In this document: piece by piece, positions 18,239 through 27,313 of the stretch
Layout of the letters: every line of letters begins with the position of its first letter
How positions within the stretch are numbered: the stretch's first letter is position 1
Origin: an uncultured Kangiellaceae bacterium
GTDB taxonomy: Bacteria > Pseudomonadota > Gammaproteobacteria > Enterobacterales > Kangiellaceae
Direction: 5' to 3'
Length of the DNA stretch: 37,588 nt
Assembly: GCA_905479925.1 (NCBI GenBank)
Contig: CAJQOL010000123.1
Location: forward strand, 1 to 37,588
Notes under the pieces: generated by a model
Seen by the model: the letters and a program-made list of their open reading frames with translations, nothing else
Databases searched by the model: none
Told to the model about the DNA's origin: nothing
Made by a program: the position numbers and the translations under genes

Positions 18239-20110
18239 CTACCATCCACACTGACGTTCTTTATTTTGCTCATCCAACCAAACTTTCAATGGCGCAAAAT
18301 AATCGATGATTGCGGTAGCATCGAGTTCCCGTCCTCCAGTCATCGCTTGAAGCGCATCTTGCCAAGGTTTACTAGAGCCCATTTCTAACATCGCATTGAG
18401 TTTAGCGCCCGCTTCCTTGTTTCCGTAGATAGAGCAGCGGTGAAGAGGTCCCTCGTTCCCAGCTATTTTGCATAACTCTCTATGAAATTGAAATTGCAAA
18501 ATTCTTGCTAGAAAGTAGCGAGAGTAGGGCGTATTGCCTGGAACATGGTATTTTGCTCCCGGATCAAAATCTAACTCTGTTCTTTCTACCGGCGCAGCTA
18601 TACCTTGGTACTTTTCTCGTAAATCCCACCAACCTTTATTGTATTGGTCCGCTGGAATCTCGCCACTGAAAACTCCCCAACGCCATTTGTCGACTAAAAG
18701 ACCGAAAGGCAAGAACGAAACACCTTCTAGTGCTTTATTCATCAAAAATGGAAGATCGCCCGAAGCATCAGGCTCTTCGTCAATGAGGCCGATCTCTTTA
18801 AGATACTTAGGCGTAATAGATAATGAAATGGTGTCGCCAATAGCTTCATGGAAGCCGTCGTTTGCACTGCCTCGGTATAAGAAGTCCTGTTTTTGATTAT
18901 AGGCGCGTTGGTAAAAATTATGACCTAACTCATGATGGATGACTGAAAAATCTTCGCCAGTCTTTTTGATACACATCTTAATTCGATAGTCAGTTGTACT
19001 AATATCCCATGCACTTGCGTGACACTGTACGTCTCGATCCTGAGGCTTGGTAAACAAAGAACGCTGCCAGAAAGTATCTGGTAAAGGTTCGAAGCCTAAT
19101 GATTTAAAGAAGGTTTCAGCGGTTCTTACCATTTCTATTTCGTCATATTTTTTGGCCGCTAAACGCTCGGTTACATTTATTCCGGGAGTTTTAGTCTTTG
19201 GGGCGACGTCGTCATAGATATTCTCCCAACTTTGAGCCCACATATTCCCCAGCAAATGGGCTGGAATTGGTTTGTCTAGAGCAACAACATCATCTCCGTA
19301 TTTATCATTTAGTTTTGCCCGTACATGACATTGTAATGAGTCGTAAAGCGGTTTAACTTGACCCCAAACTCTATCCATATCCTCAGCAAACGCATCCGCA
19401 GGCATATCATATTTGGAGCGCCACAATGCGCCAACGTCTTTGTAACCGAGTTGGTTAGAACCTTCATTGGCTATTTCTACCATGCGTTGATAGCCTTCAC
19501 GCATCTGAGGAGAAACTTTGCGCCAATTTAGCCATGCCTCTAACATTTCATTAGGATCGTTTGAATTAGCAAGGGTACCGCTTAAGTCTCCTAATGAGTA
19601 ACATTCACCGGCTGCGGTACAGCCTTTTGCATAGGTTGCGTCAAGCTGCGAGGTTAACTTAGAAAGTTCTTCTGTTTTTTTCTTATCGGAAGGTGCCGGT
19701 AAGGTTAGTCCCATTTTCAACATATCAAGCTTGCGTCGAGTATCATAATCGAGTTCTAAATGGTCGAATTTCTGTGCAGCAACTGCGAGTCGCACGCCTT
19801 CAATAGTTGATTCTTCGCTAGCTTTTGCCGCGAGAGCATTGGTATCTTCGGTTACAAAGTTAGCTTGCACCCAAAAGGCTTTGCCGATCATTTCGTAGCT
19901 TGCATCAAGGGATTTCTCAGCATCCAGGACAAACTTCTTGGCATCTTCCACCGTTAATTGGGTAGGTTCTGCTGTTACTTCCTTATTGATCTCTTGAGGT
20001 GGTTGACAAGCGCTAACCGCCATACCAATACTTAAAATCGTGGTTATCTTGGCAAGTTTGGTTTTTAAATGATGGAAATTGCTGATTGTACTTAAAGGTT
20101 TATTCTTCAT
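18239..20110 (-). CDS. M2 family metallopeptidase (ACE-like peptidyl-dipeptidase), lipoprotein
   Basis: A 623-residue zinc peptidase of family M2, the angiotensin-converting-enzyme family, which removes C-terminal dipeptides. HELGH gives zinc ligands His393 and His397 and catalytic Glu394; FHEAIGDTISLS supplies the third ligand, Glu422. WQRSLFTKP, CHASAWD and PYSRYFLARILQFQFHRELC are family blocks. The N-terminus is basic then hydrophobic, ending in the lipobox AVSAC with Cys35 as the lipidated residue, so it is likely anchored in the outer or inner membrane facing the periplasm. AAGG lies 7 bases before the ATG. It stands alone, fits a peptide-scavenging lifestyle and shares a bidirectional terminator with the gene upstream in the window. 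Confidence 0.95.
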   Translation of the reverse strand: MKNKPLSTISNFHHLKTKLAKITTILSIGMAVSACQPPQEINKEVTAEPTQLTVEDAKKFVLDAEKSLDASYEMIGKAFWVQANFVTEDTNALAAKASEESTIEGVRLAVAAQKFDHLELDYDTRRKLDMLKMGLTLPAPSDKKKTEELSKLTSQLDATYAKGCTAAGECYSLGDLSGTLANSNDPNEMLEAWLNWRKVSPQMREGYQRMVEIANEGSNQLGYKDVGALWRSKYDMPADAFAEDMDRVWGQVKPLYDSLQCHVRAKLNDKYGDDVVALDKPIPAHLLGNMWAQSWENIYDDVAPKTKTPGINVTERLAAKKYDEIEMVRTAETFFKSLGFEPLPDTFWQRSLFTKPQDRDVQCHASAWDISTTDYRIKMCIKKTGEDFSVIHHELGHNFYQRAYNQKQDFLYRGSANDGFHEAIGDTISLSITPKYLKEIGLIDEEPDASGDLPFLMNKALEGVSFLPFGLLVDKWRWGVFSGEIPADQYNKGWWDLREKYQGIAAPVERTELDFDPGAKYHVPGNTPYSRYFLARILQFQFHRELCKIAGNEGPLHRCSIYGNKEAGAKLNAMLEMGSSKPWQDALQAMTGGRELDATAIIDYFAPLKVWLDEQNKERQCGW

Positions 20111-20473
20111 ATAGTTACCTTATCTATTAAATTGTGGTTCTAGTTCTTTGTTAAATTCTTTTCAAATAACAGCCAATGTTCAGATTAGGATCAAATTGTT
20201 GGTTTAGAACAACGCAAGGGTATTGAGCAATGCAGGCTAAGCAGAAATACTCTGGACCGTCATTCTCGACGTTATTACTCTAATAGTCAAAAAATATTTA
20301 ATGAGTTAGTTATTGATGAATGCAAAATATAAATTTCAGCAAACTAAAGCGCCTAGTATTTGTTAACCCGAGAACCGACTATCCTTAAATCAGCTAAATG
20401 TCAATTACCAGCTTCTAAAGAAGCCTATTTGCAGTAATCAAACCGCTTAGAACTTTTAAGTTGTGTTAGTTGC
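20111..20473. other. Non-coding gap before the M2 peptidase gene
   Basis: A 363-base AT-rich gap between two minus-strand genes. It should hold the M2 peptidase promoter and the end of the sulfotransferase transcript. I see no gene, convincing promoter or terminator in it. Confidence 0.5.
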
Positions 20474-21517
20474 CTATTTTTTCCCAAAAAGCGATAAAAT
20501 TTTATGTTCTATCTTCACTAAAAGTTTAAGTAAGTACGAACTCTCAATGACCGGTTTTTTTACAAGCGCTTTAATAATTATAGGGCACATTGCTTCCGCG
20601 GTAAGTCCATTATAGTAACTACCATTACTGACAGAACTAGGGAAAAGATTGTCTCCATCTTCGCCAAAGTATTTTCTCGCAATTTTGCTATTCGGCTCCT
20701 TAAATTGTTTGAAAAATTTTAACCGAGCTGTGTCATCGAAGTAATTGTAACTAGTAAACGCCTCTTTAGCACTTACGCTACTCAATAGCGTGTGCAGTCT
20801 CTCTTTTTCCTCATTTGAAAGGTACGCGTTGCTCAGTCTAGCAATTTCTAGCGCGTCTCTCGAATAGCCTTTATTGTGAGATTTTGCTTTCTTTGATTGA
20901 GGAAGTACGCCGATATCTGCATCAAAACACTCTAAAAAGCCTTCGATTAAGCTGTTTTTCTCGGGAAGAAATGACTTTCCATACCTCTTTACTATTATGT
21001 TTTCTTCACCAAAATATTCTGAATAATTGGCTAAAAGTGTCTGCCAGTTAAACGCATTAACGGGTAGAGACTCAAGAAACTCATTAAACGTTAACGACTC
21101 ACCGATATGTATAAGTTGCGTATACATAGACTCTACAAAATCGTCTTGTTTTCTTAGGTAGACGATGATTTTTACATCAAAGTCGTTAGTTATTTCGGCA
21201 AGCTGCTTGGCAATAAGGTTTGAATTGGTATAACCGAGATACGGGCTTCCGCTAAGCCCTTCGTAACTCATCAAATAACTATCGCAGGCGTTATTTTGAC
21301 CATATCTGGCGATGGTTAATTTTAGCTCTTTTTTGCACTCATTTATAAGTTGACTATCAACGCTAGTACAGGTTTTTAACGTGCGCGTATTCTTAAGGTT
21401 TGGTATCCAAACAATACCCTTGCTTTTTAGTGATTCAGCCTTTTCCTTGAGGAATCGTTGAATAGTCGTTGTGCCTGTCTTGTGGGTTCCAATATGCAAA
21501 TATAACTTCGGTTTCAT
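20474..21517 (-). CDS. Sulfotransferase-like protein (PAPS-dependent)
   Basis: A predicted sulfotransferase of 347 residues. The N-terminal LYLHIGTHKTGTTTIQRFL is the 5'-phosphosulfate-binding loop (about residues 5-23) that replaces Walker A in this superfamily; KIIVYLRKQDDFVESMYTQ (near residue 115) is the strand-helix with the conserved arginine that contacts the 3'-phosphate of PAPS. The acceptor (sugar, lipid or polysaccharide) is unknown. The frame opens at 21595, but I use the ATG at 21517 because AGGAAG lies just upstream and the family motif starts at once. It has no glycan or sulfate-activation neighbours, is bordered by long non-coding gaps, and uses many AT-rich codons, so it may be acquired. 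Confidence 0.82.
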   Translation of the reverse strand: MKPKLYLHIGTHKTGTTTIQRFLKEKAESLKSKGIVWIPNLKNTRTLKTCTSVDSQLINECKKELKLTIARYGQNNACDSYLMSYEGLSGSPYLGYTNSNLIAKQLAEITNDFDVKIIVYLRKQDDFVESMYTQLIHIGESLTFNEFLESLPVNAFNWQTLLANYSEYFGEENIIVKRYGKSFLPEKNSLIEGFLECFDADIGVLPQSKKAKSHNKGYSRDALEIARLSNAYLSNEEKERLHTLLSSVSAKEAFTSYNYFDDTARLKFFKQFKEPNSKIARKYFGEDGDNLFPSSVSNGSYYNGLTAEAMCPIIIKALVKKPVIESSYLLKLLVKIEHKILSLFGKK

Positions 21518-22073
21518 CGATTTCTTCCTTTCCTTAAATCTGTTCGACTGATTCGTAACTAGAACGTAGGTTGGAACCTTTAATCGTCTGCACAAGGACC
21601 CGACTCACGAAGACTAGATTAAAAGGTAATGAAAATCAATCGGTTTGGAGTAAGGGCAAACAATTACCCTGTATTCGATTGTCAACTAACCGTAGATAAC
21701 CTTTTTTGTACTTGTTAACTATCGCGCACTTTCTGTGATAGGAAAGCTTAAGCTGGAACGTTGTGGACACGTCAATTAAGATGGTGATAGGTACTATTAG
21801 AGAGCCAAGTTTGTATTGTGTTCCGAGTTACTCCTTTAGTTAGCCGAGTATTATTGAGAATGTGCCATGAAAATCGATTTTTGTGCGCTACGTCCTTCTA
21901 GTTGGTTAAATTTTGTTCTAATATTATTGCAACAGGAAGTGAGTTGTTGTAATCTTTTTTGGTTCACACAGAGTTAGATTGACTAATTTGTCCTTAACTC
22001 GAAGAGCAAAATAATAACAATAATTTTTCAAGGTATTGATAACGTTAACCATTTAACTTCCGAAGGTAGTACT
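21518..22073. other. Long non-coding gap between sulfotransferase and chalcone-isomerase-like genes
   Basis: A 556-base divergent gap. No reading frame with a ribosome site, no tRNA and no strong hairpin with a T-run is visible. It presumably carries both promoters; a small RNA cannot be excluded from sequence alone. Confidence 0.5.
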
Positions 22074-22658
22074 GTGAATAAGATTTTAAATAAGCAGCTC
22101 GTTTTTCCCGTTTTAGTTTCTCTCTTTGTTTTTCCATTCATTTCAAATGCCGATAATCTCACAGCCGTTGAATTAGAAGAAGTTGTAAAGTTATCGCCTG
22201 GTGGCGCTGAACTTCGCCTTAAGGGAAAGGCAATTAAGTCTAACGCACGACAAGCAATTTATGTCGGTGGTCTCTACCTGGAAAATGATGGTGAGTCTGT
22301 TAAAGATGTAATCGAAAGCCCAGGAGCCAAGCGTTTTCTGCTTAAAACCGACGATTCTATTGCACCAGAAGCAATGATCCGAGCGATCAATTTAGGTATC
22401 AACGTTAATCACACAGAAAGTGAGTTGCAAGCGATAGCACCGTTTTTGAAACAGTTTAATGCAATATGGGATTCAGGTATCACTAAAGGTGATGAAGTTT
22501 GTATTGATTACGACCCAGTATCAGGAACTCTGATTTCTATCAATGGTGAACGTAAAGGCGCTATTCCCGGTAAGTTATTTTACAGCGCGTTTCTGAAAAC
22601 ATGGCTAGGCGACAAGCCACTGAATTCCTCAATTAAAAGCCAATTGATGGGTAACTAA
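22074..22658 (+). CDS. Chalcone-isomerase-like exported protein
   Basis: A 194-residue protein with the bacterial chalcone-isomerase-like domain. A signal peptide of about 26 residues (hydrophobic VFPVLVSLFVFPFISNA) directs it to the periplasm. The domain shows AELRLKGKAIKSN, IYVGGLYLE, KRFLLKTDD, and the C-terminal GAIPGKLFYSAFLKTWLGDKP typical of the family. Bacterial members are generally not expected to act on chalcone; fatty-acid or other hydrophobic ligand binding is suspected for the fold. It starts with GTG; upstream CGAAGG is a fair ribosome site. It is monocistronic and ends in a good terminator. Confidence 0.87.
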   Translation: MNKILNKQLVFPVLVSLFVFPFISNADNLTAVELEEVVKLSPGGAELRLKGKAIKSNARQAIYVGGLYLENDGESVKDVIESPGAKRFLLKTDDSIAPEAMIRAINLGINVNHTESELQAIAPFLKQFNAIWDSGITKGDEVCIDYDPVSGTLISINGERKGAIPGKLFYSAFLKTWLGDKPLNSSIKSQLMGN

Positions 22659-22690
22659 TGTTTCTTTTGTAACTTAGTTTATTAATCACT

Positions 22691-22716
22691 AAATCCCGCT
22701 TAAGCGGGATTTTTCG
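22691..22716 (+). terminator. Rho-independent terminator of the chalcone-isomerase-like gene
   Basis: Palindrome AAATCCCGCTTAAGCGGGATTT with a 4-base TTAA loop, followed by TTTTCGTTTT. A clear terminator 32 bases past the stop. Confidence 0.88.
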
Positions 22717-22842
22717 TTTTTGGCCTTCAAATTTTGCAGCTAGGTCGTTTGTGTATTTACCAAAGTTGTTTAGCAAGGTAAAATCTCGCGTTAATTGATC
22801 GTTAAATAGCTCGTAACCAGCACCTAATCTAAAGTAAATTAA

Positions 22843-23931
22843 ATGCAATATTCTGATTTTAATCAATGGCTTGAAGCCAATATCGGTGAAAACACCCTCA
22901 TATTTGAACTTTTTATGGCAGTGTTTGTGACATTGTTGGTTAATTTTATATGGCGGCGTGTATACCTAAGGCTCGATAGACAGCTCAAAAAGACCAAGAA
23001 CACCTGGGATGATGCGGTTCTTATGGCTCTCTCATCGCCGGTATCAGTTCTGATATGGGGTATTGGCAGTTGGATAATATTTAACTATTTACTCCAGGTT
23101 GCGGTTCAAAGCGAAATTCGAGACGTGTTTATTGTTTCTGTTGTGGCTTGGTCAATGGTTAGGTTCATAAGGTTAGCGGAGGAAAATTTAATAGAAGCGA
23201 GCAAAACCGCCACTAACCAAGATAGGGTAGATAAGTCCACTATTGAAGCAATAAGCAAGTTGTTGCGTGTTTCTGTCAGTATTACGACATTTTTGCTTAT
23301 TTTACAAAACCTAGGGGTCAGCATTAGTGCTGTTTTAGCCTTTGGGGGGATCGGTGGCATAGCAATTGGTTTTGCTGCAAAAGATTTATTAGCTAACTTC
23401 TTTGGTGGTTTGATAATCTATTTAGATAGACCGTTTGCAGTGGGTGATTGGATCCGTTCAAACGATAGAGACATAGAGGGAACCGTGGAATATATTGGTT
23501 GGCGTCAAACACGTATTAGAACCTTCGATAAAAGACCGCTATATGTCCCTAATGCAGTGTTTAACAGTATCACCGTAGAAAACCCGTCTCGAATGACCAA
23601 CCGGCGAATCTATGAAACGTTTGGTGTTAGATATGATGATATCTCGCAGGTAGAGAATATTGTACAGCAGGTAAAATCAATGTTAGAAGGGCGCTCTGAC
23701 ATTGATAATCGTCAGACGCTTATTGTAAACCTTAACCAGTTTAATGAGTCTTCTGTTGATTTTTTTGTATATACCTTCACTAAAACAACCGACTGGGTAA
23801 AATTTCACCAGATTAAACAGCAAGTGCTGCTAGCAATTGCTAAAATCGTCGAGTCGAATCAATCTGAATTAGCGTATCCAACTCAACGTTTACAGCTTGA
23901 AGATCTGAGAGTTCAAACTCAAGCTGAATAG
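22843..23931 (+). CDS. MscS family mechanosensitive ion channel
   Basis: A 362-residue small-conductance mechanosensitive channel homologue that releases solutes under hypo-osmotic stress. There are hydrophobic helices around residues 20-38, 60-80 and 85-105. The pore-lining TM3 with its small-residue pattern follows (VLAFGGIGGIAIGFAAKDLLANFFGG, about 165-190). The conserved start of the beta domain, IIYLDRPFAVGDWIR, and PNAVFNSITVENPSR come next. The N-terminal extension compared with E. coli MscS (286 residues) makes it closer to the YnaI/YbdG-like subgroup. The ATG has only a weak ribosome site. It is a single gene. Confidence 0.93.
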   Translation: MQYSDFNQWLEANIGENTLIFELFMAVFVTLLVNFIWRRVYLRLDRQLKKTKNTWDDAVLMALSSPVSVLIWGIGSWIIFNYLLQVAVQSEIRDVFIVSVVAWSMVRFIRLAEENLIEASKTATNQDRVDKSTIEAISKLLRVSVSITTFLLILQNLGVSISAVLAFGGIGGIAIGFAAKDLLANFFGGLIIYLDRPFAVGDWIRSNDRDIEGTVEYIGWRQTRIRTFDKRPLYVPNAVFNSITVENPSRMTNRRIYETFGVRYDDISQVENIVQQVKSMLEGRSDIDNRQTLIVNLNQFNESSVDFFVYTFTKTTDWVKFHQIKQQVLLAIAKIVESNQSELAYPTQRLQLEDLRVQTQAE

Positions 23932-23944
23932 CATTTCTCTAAGG

Positions 23945-23978
23945 TCTCTGAGGTTCCGGTAAAATAGACCTCAAGAGA
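23945..23978. other. Imperfect hairpin between convergent genes
   Basis: TCTCTGAGGT and ACCTCAAGAGA pair over 10 positions with one bulged A and a 13-base loop. It lies between the convergent mscS-like and small exported-protein genes. It lacks a T-run, so at most it is a weak terminator. Confidence 0.3.
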
Positions 23979-24011
23979 AAAAGGTGGTGTTCTAAGGATT
24001 AATCTCGATTT

Positions 24012-24323
24012 CTAAGAGCTGTGCACAACCGCGTGCAGCACAGTGTCATCTTCGAAATATACAGTAAAATCTTGATAAACCCATTTTGATATTGGAGGTT
24101 CACCAACCGCAGCGATTTTTAGTTTTGGTTCTCCAAACATCGAAGCAACGTTTTCTTTCTTTTGACCATTTTTTGGTGTTACAGTCGACTGCTGGTTTGA
24201 CGATGTTACTTTTGTCGCCAGGGTTTGCGCGTTCACAGGCACAACTACTGCAGCTGCCAGTACCGCTAAACTTAACGAAGAAAACAATTTAGCTAGTTTA
24301 AGTTTAACTTGTTGATTATTCAT
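24012..24323 (-). CDS. Small exported protein with BamE-like motif
   Basis: A 103-residue protein with a clear signal peptide (residues 1-32, ending VNA). The mature part is short: a low-complexity Ser/Thr/Gln linker, then MFGEPKLKIAAVGEPPISKWVYQDFTVYFEDD. The pattern 'GEP...GEPPI..W.Y..F.VYFE' is known to me from short periplasmic proteins of gammaproteobacteria and recalls the SmpA/BamE fold, but it is not BamE itself: there is no lipobox. The function is unknown. It lies between the MscS and PilZ genes, on the same strand as the PilZ gene and 74 bases after it. Confidence 0.72.
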   Translation of the reverse strand: MNNQQVKLKLAKLFSSLSLAVLAAAVVVPVNAQTLATKVTSSNQQSTVTPKNGQKKENVASMFGEPKLKIAAVGEPPISKWVYQDFTVYFEDDTVLHAVVHSS

Positions 24324-24397
24324 AATTTGCTCCGTATCTAGAATTAAGATTAATATACACTCTTAACCCTTTAATTTAAATAGATTAATTTTATCTT

Positions 24398-24991
24398 TTA
24401 TTCGTCTGACTGCTTTAACGACCTAAGTTGTTCAGACTGACTCTTAAAAACGTGTTTAATAATTGCGTCGCGATCAAATTCAGATATCTGCTCAAAGTTG
24501 ACTGCTATATAAAAACGGTTGCGATCGGCATTTGGTTGACAGTCAACTACGCTGCCTTTAACAGACACATTGTAATAATCTGGAACCAATACAATTTGCA
24601 GCTTCAAACGCTGCTTTAACTCCATTTCGGTATCGCTCTCAAAGCGTATACCGCCGCCGCTTAAATCAACTTCTAATAATTCACTAAAGTTTAGGTCGAA
24701 TTTTGTATTTACATATTCGACTAATTTGATCAGTTGACGGTTAACATAATCCAAGTGATTCATAGTCGATTGGCTTTCTGACTCTAGACTTTGGCTAAAA
24801 CTGGTATTTTCTTTAATCAGTTCACCTAACAACTTCAAAAGGTGAGTAGATTCAAGCCTGCGGTCTTGTTCTTGATTGTCTGGCTCAAGTGTATCCTCAG
24901 CCTCAATTTGTTCAAACTTCACAAATACAGAGTTTTTATTTCTATAGTATTGGCGTCGTTCGTCTTCTGTATGAGGCGCTTGTTCACTCAT
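24398..24991 (-). CDS. PilZ domain protein (c-di-GMP receptor candidate)
   Basis: A 197-residue cytoplasmic protein. The c-di-GMP-binding PilZ signature is split: RRQYYR near residue 12 gives the R-x-x-x-R motif (Arg13, Arg17), and DLSGGGIRFES (residues 109-118) gives the D/N-x-S-x-x-G motif. Between them is a helical, charged insertion of about 80 residues that could be a coiled-coil dimerisation segment. Both binding motifs are intact, so ligand binding is likely. The gene is divergent from lolC; I recall a PilZ gene adjacent to lolCDE in Pseudomonas, so the neighbourhood is probably conserved. Output target unknown. Confidence 0.87.
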   Translation of the reverse strand: MSEQAPHTEDERRQYYRNKNSVFVKFEQIEAEDTLEPDNQEQDRRLESTHLLKLLGELIKENTSFSQSLESESQSTMNHLDYVNRQLIKLVEYVNTKFDLNFSELLEVDLSGGGIRFESDTEMELKQRLKLQIVLVPDYYNVSVKGSVVDCQPNADRNRFYIAVNFEQISEFDRDAIIKHVFKSQSEQLRSLKQSDE

Positions 24992-25301
24992 GTTTTGTTT
25001 CCATTTGGTAAACTCTTTCGATTTATAGCATAAATTAAACCTATAAAATGTATTATAGGTCAGAGATTTAAAAGTTTCCGCTAGATTGCGCTATATTCCC
25101 GTCGAACAAGGTATCGAACGCGGCTTAATATTGAGTAGCCACGCTTTTCGGTAATTTTAGCTTACAACAATTAGTCAAATGAGTATAAAAAGCCTTTAGG
25201 CCGACGCCGCTAGTTGATAGAATCTCGCTGGTTTTTTGACTACATCTGCACATAGTCTAATTAATTCGTTTGTTTTTGATTTCGCTAATATTGAGAATTA
25301 C

Positions 25302-26549
25302 ATGAAAAAATCCGTTTCGCTAATGATCGGCCTCAGATATACACGAGCAAAAAAGGATAATCATTTTATCTCTTTTATCTCCCTAGTTAGTATGCTGGGG
25401 ATTGCGCTAGGAATAGTTGTTTTAATAACGGTTATGTCGGTAATGAATGGTTTCGAGTCGGAGTTGCGGGAACGGATTCTAGGCATGGTGCCACATATCG
25501 TAATAGGCGATAGGGGAGATGGTTTTGAGGACTGGAAAAGTCTAGAAAAACAGGTACTAGAACATCCTGAGGTGATCGCGGCAGCACCGTTTATTGACGC
25601 TCAAGCAATGTTTCGATATCGCAGCTATACCAAATATGGTCTTGTTCAAGGGATACTACCGGAAAAAGAGAAAGACGTTTCAATTGTTGATGATTACATG
25701 ATTGCCGGTGAGCTCGACTCTCTAAAGCCAGGTGAGTTTGGAATGATTCTTGGTGTCGGTATGGCAAGTAGCTTAGGCGTAAGTCTTGGCGATAAAGTGA
25801 CATTATTATTAGCGGATGGCGCAACCGTTTCTCCAGCGGGAATTGCACCCCGTTACAAACGCTTCAGAGTTGTTGGTCTGTTTGAAGTTAAGTCCGAACT
25901 CGATGGTGTGTTAGCAATGATTCATATGAAAGACGCTGCAGTGCTAACACGCAAAGGTAATAAGGTTTCTAATTTAAGGGTAACGACATCGAATGTTTTA
26001 GACGCTCCTTTAACCGCTTTTCAACTTCGCAACATCGTTAGTGATTCTTTTTACATCTCGGATTGGAACTATACCCATGGCACTCTTTTTCGAGCGGTAA
26101 AAATGGAGAAAAAGATGATGTTCATTTTACTCGCGTTCATTATCGCTGTGGCGGCCTTTAACATTGTTAGTACCTTAGTGATGGTAGTGACTGACAAACA
26201 AGCGGATATTGCTATTTTGCGGACTCTAGGCGCGTCTCCCGCCACAATAATGCGAATTTTTATGGTGCAAGGTAGTTTAAACGGGATCATAGGTACAATT
26301 ATTGGTGTTATTGGCGGGGTTGCTTTGGCAACCAATTTGGCTGATGTTGTCGCTTTTATAGAAGACTTATGGGGCGTTCAAGTGCTTCCAGCGGATGTTT
26401 ATTTTATCGGCTTCCTTCCGTCGGTTTTAAAGTGGTCTGATGTATTGAATATTGCTGTGGCTGCATTGTTTATGAGTTCTTTAGCAACATTGTACCCGGC
26501 ATGGAGAGCGTCGAAGACGAAACCGGCAGAGGCGCTTCGTTATGAGTAA
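25302..26549 (+). CDS. lolC: Lipoprotein-releasing ABC transporter permease, LolC/LolE type
   Basis: Inner-membrane permease of the Lol system, which extracts outer-membrane lipoproteins and hands them to LolA. At 415 residues it has the expected topology: an N-terminal helix (FISLVSMLGIALGIVVLITVMSV), a large periplasmic domain (about 50-265), then three C-terminal FtsX-type helices ending in LYPAWRASKTKPAEALRYE. The frame opens at a TTG at 25236, but MKKSVSLMIGLRYTRAKK at 25302 aligns with the E. coli LolC start, so I use that. lolD follows after 39 bases. No second permease gene follows, so it might be a single LolF-type permease; LolC versus LolE cannot be settled by eye. Confidence 0.92.
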   Translation: MKKSVSLMIGLRYTRAKKDNHFISFISLVSMLGIALGIVVLITVMSVMNGFESELRERILGMVPHIVIGDRGDGFEDWKSLEKQVLEHPEVIAAAPFIDAQAMFRYRSYTKYGLVQGILPEKEKDVSIVDDYMIAGELDSLKPGEFGMILGVGMASSLGVSLGDKVTLLLADGATVSPAGIAPRYKRFRVVGLFEVKSELDGVLAMIHMKDAAVLTRKGNKVSNLRVTTSNVLDAPLTAFQLRNIVSDSFYISDWNYTHGTLFRAVKMEKKMMFILLAFIIAVAAFNIVSTLVMVVTDKQADIAILRTLGASPATIMRIFMVQGSLNGIIGTIIGVIGGVALATNLADVVAFIEDLWGVQVLPADVYFIGFLPSVLKWSDVLNIAVAALFMSSLATLYPAWRASKTKPAEALRYE

Positions 26550-26588
26550 TATTTTGGCTACAGGGTTTAGTAAAGGAAAAGCAACGCT

Positions 26589-27278
26589 ATGACCGCAATT
26601 TTAGAAGCGACTAATATCAGCAAAACATTTCAAGATGGCTCTAAACGAGTAGAGGTGTTGCATGGGGTTGATATAACCGTCGAAGCGGGTGAGATGGTCG
26701 CAATTGTTGGAACATCCGGTTCAGGGAAAAGTACACTATTACATTTGTTAGGTGGTTTGGACTCACCAGACGAAGGCAATGTCCTGGTTGCAGGACAAGA
26801 TATTCATAAGCTATCTACCAAAAAACAAGGTGAGTTACGAAATAGCCAGTTAGGTTTTGTTTACCAATTCCATCACTTGTTAGCAGAATTTAGCGCCCTA
26901 GAAAACGTGATGATACCGCTAATAATTGGCGGCAAGAGTGAAAAAGTTGCTAGGAATAGGGCAGAGGAGATCATTCGTAAGGTGGGCTTAATTGACCGCA
27001 AGACTCATACGCCTGGAGAGTTGAGCGGAGGAGAGCGACAAAGAATAGCGATCGCTAGAGCTATGGTTACAAAACCAGCCTGTATTCTAGCGGATGAGCC
27101 GACTGGTAATTTAGATCAGCGTACGGCGGAGTCAATTAATGAGTTAATGTTCGAGTTAAATAGGGATGAAAATACCAGTTTTCTGGTGGTTTCTCATGAT
27201 TTAAATTTGGCTAATCTGATGAGCAGACAGTACGAATTAATTAGCGGAAGGCTATCATTACTGAAAGACGATAGTTGA
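26589..27278 (+). CDS. lolD: Lipoprotein-releasing ABC transporter ATPase
   Basis: ATPase that powers lipoprotein release by the Lol permease. At 229 residues it matches LolD (233 in E. coli). The Walker A motif is GTSGSGKST (41-49), the signature is LSGGERQ (145-151), Walker B is [11 protein letters not shown] with Asp169 and Glu170, and the H-loop is VVSHD. The LolD-type segment [24 protein letters not shown] is present. It is co-transcribed with the upstream permease gene, 39 bases apart, with AAAGGAAAAG before the ATG. It is followed by the promoter of tRNA-Glu rather than by lolE. Confidence 0.96.
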   Translation: MTAILEATNISKTFQDGSKRVEVLHGVDITVEAGEMVAIVGTSGSGKSTLLHLLGGLDSPDEGNVLVAGQDIHKLSTKKQGELRNSQLGFVYQFHHLLAEFSALENVMIPLIIGGKSEKVARNRAEEIIRKVGLIDRKTHTPGELSGGERQRIAIARAMVTKPACILADEPTGNLDQRTAESINELMFELNRDENTSFLVVSHDLNLANLMSRQYELISGRLSLLKDDS

Positions 27279-27313
27279 TTGCAAAAAGAAATGCATAAAT
27301 TTTAAAATTGTTT

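Noticed and set aside
22633..22866. 77-residue frame on the minus strand
   Set aside because: It runs through the terminator at 22691-22716 and into both neighbouring genes, with no family resemblance.
25236..25301. Upstream TTG extension of lolC
   Set aside because: The extra 22 residues do not align with LolC/E N-termini, and the ATG at 25302 does.
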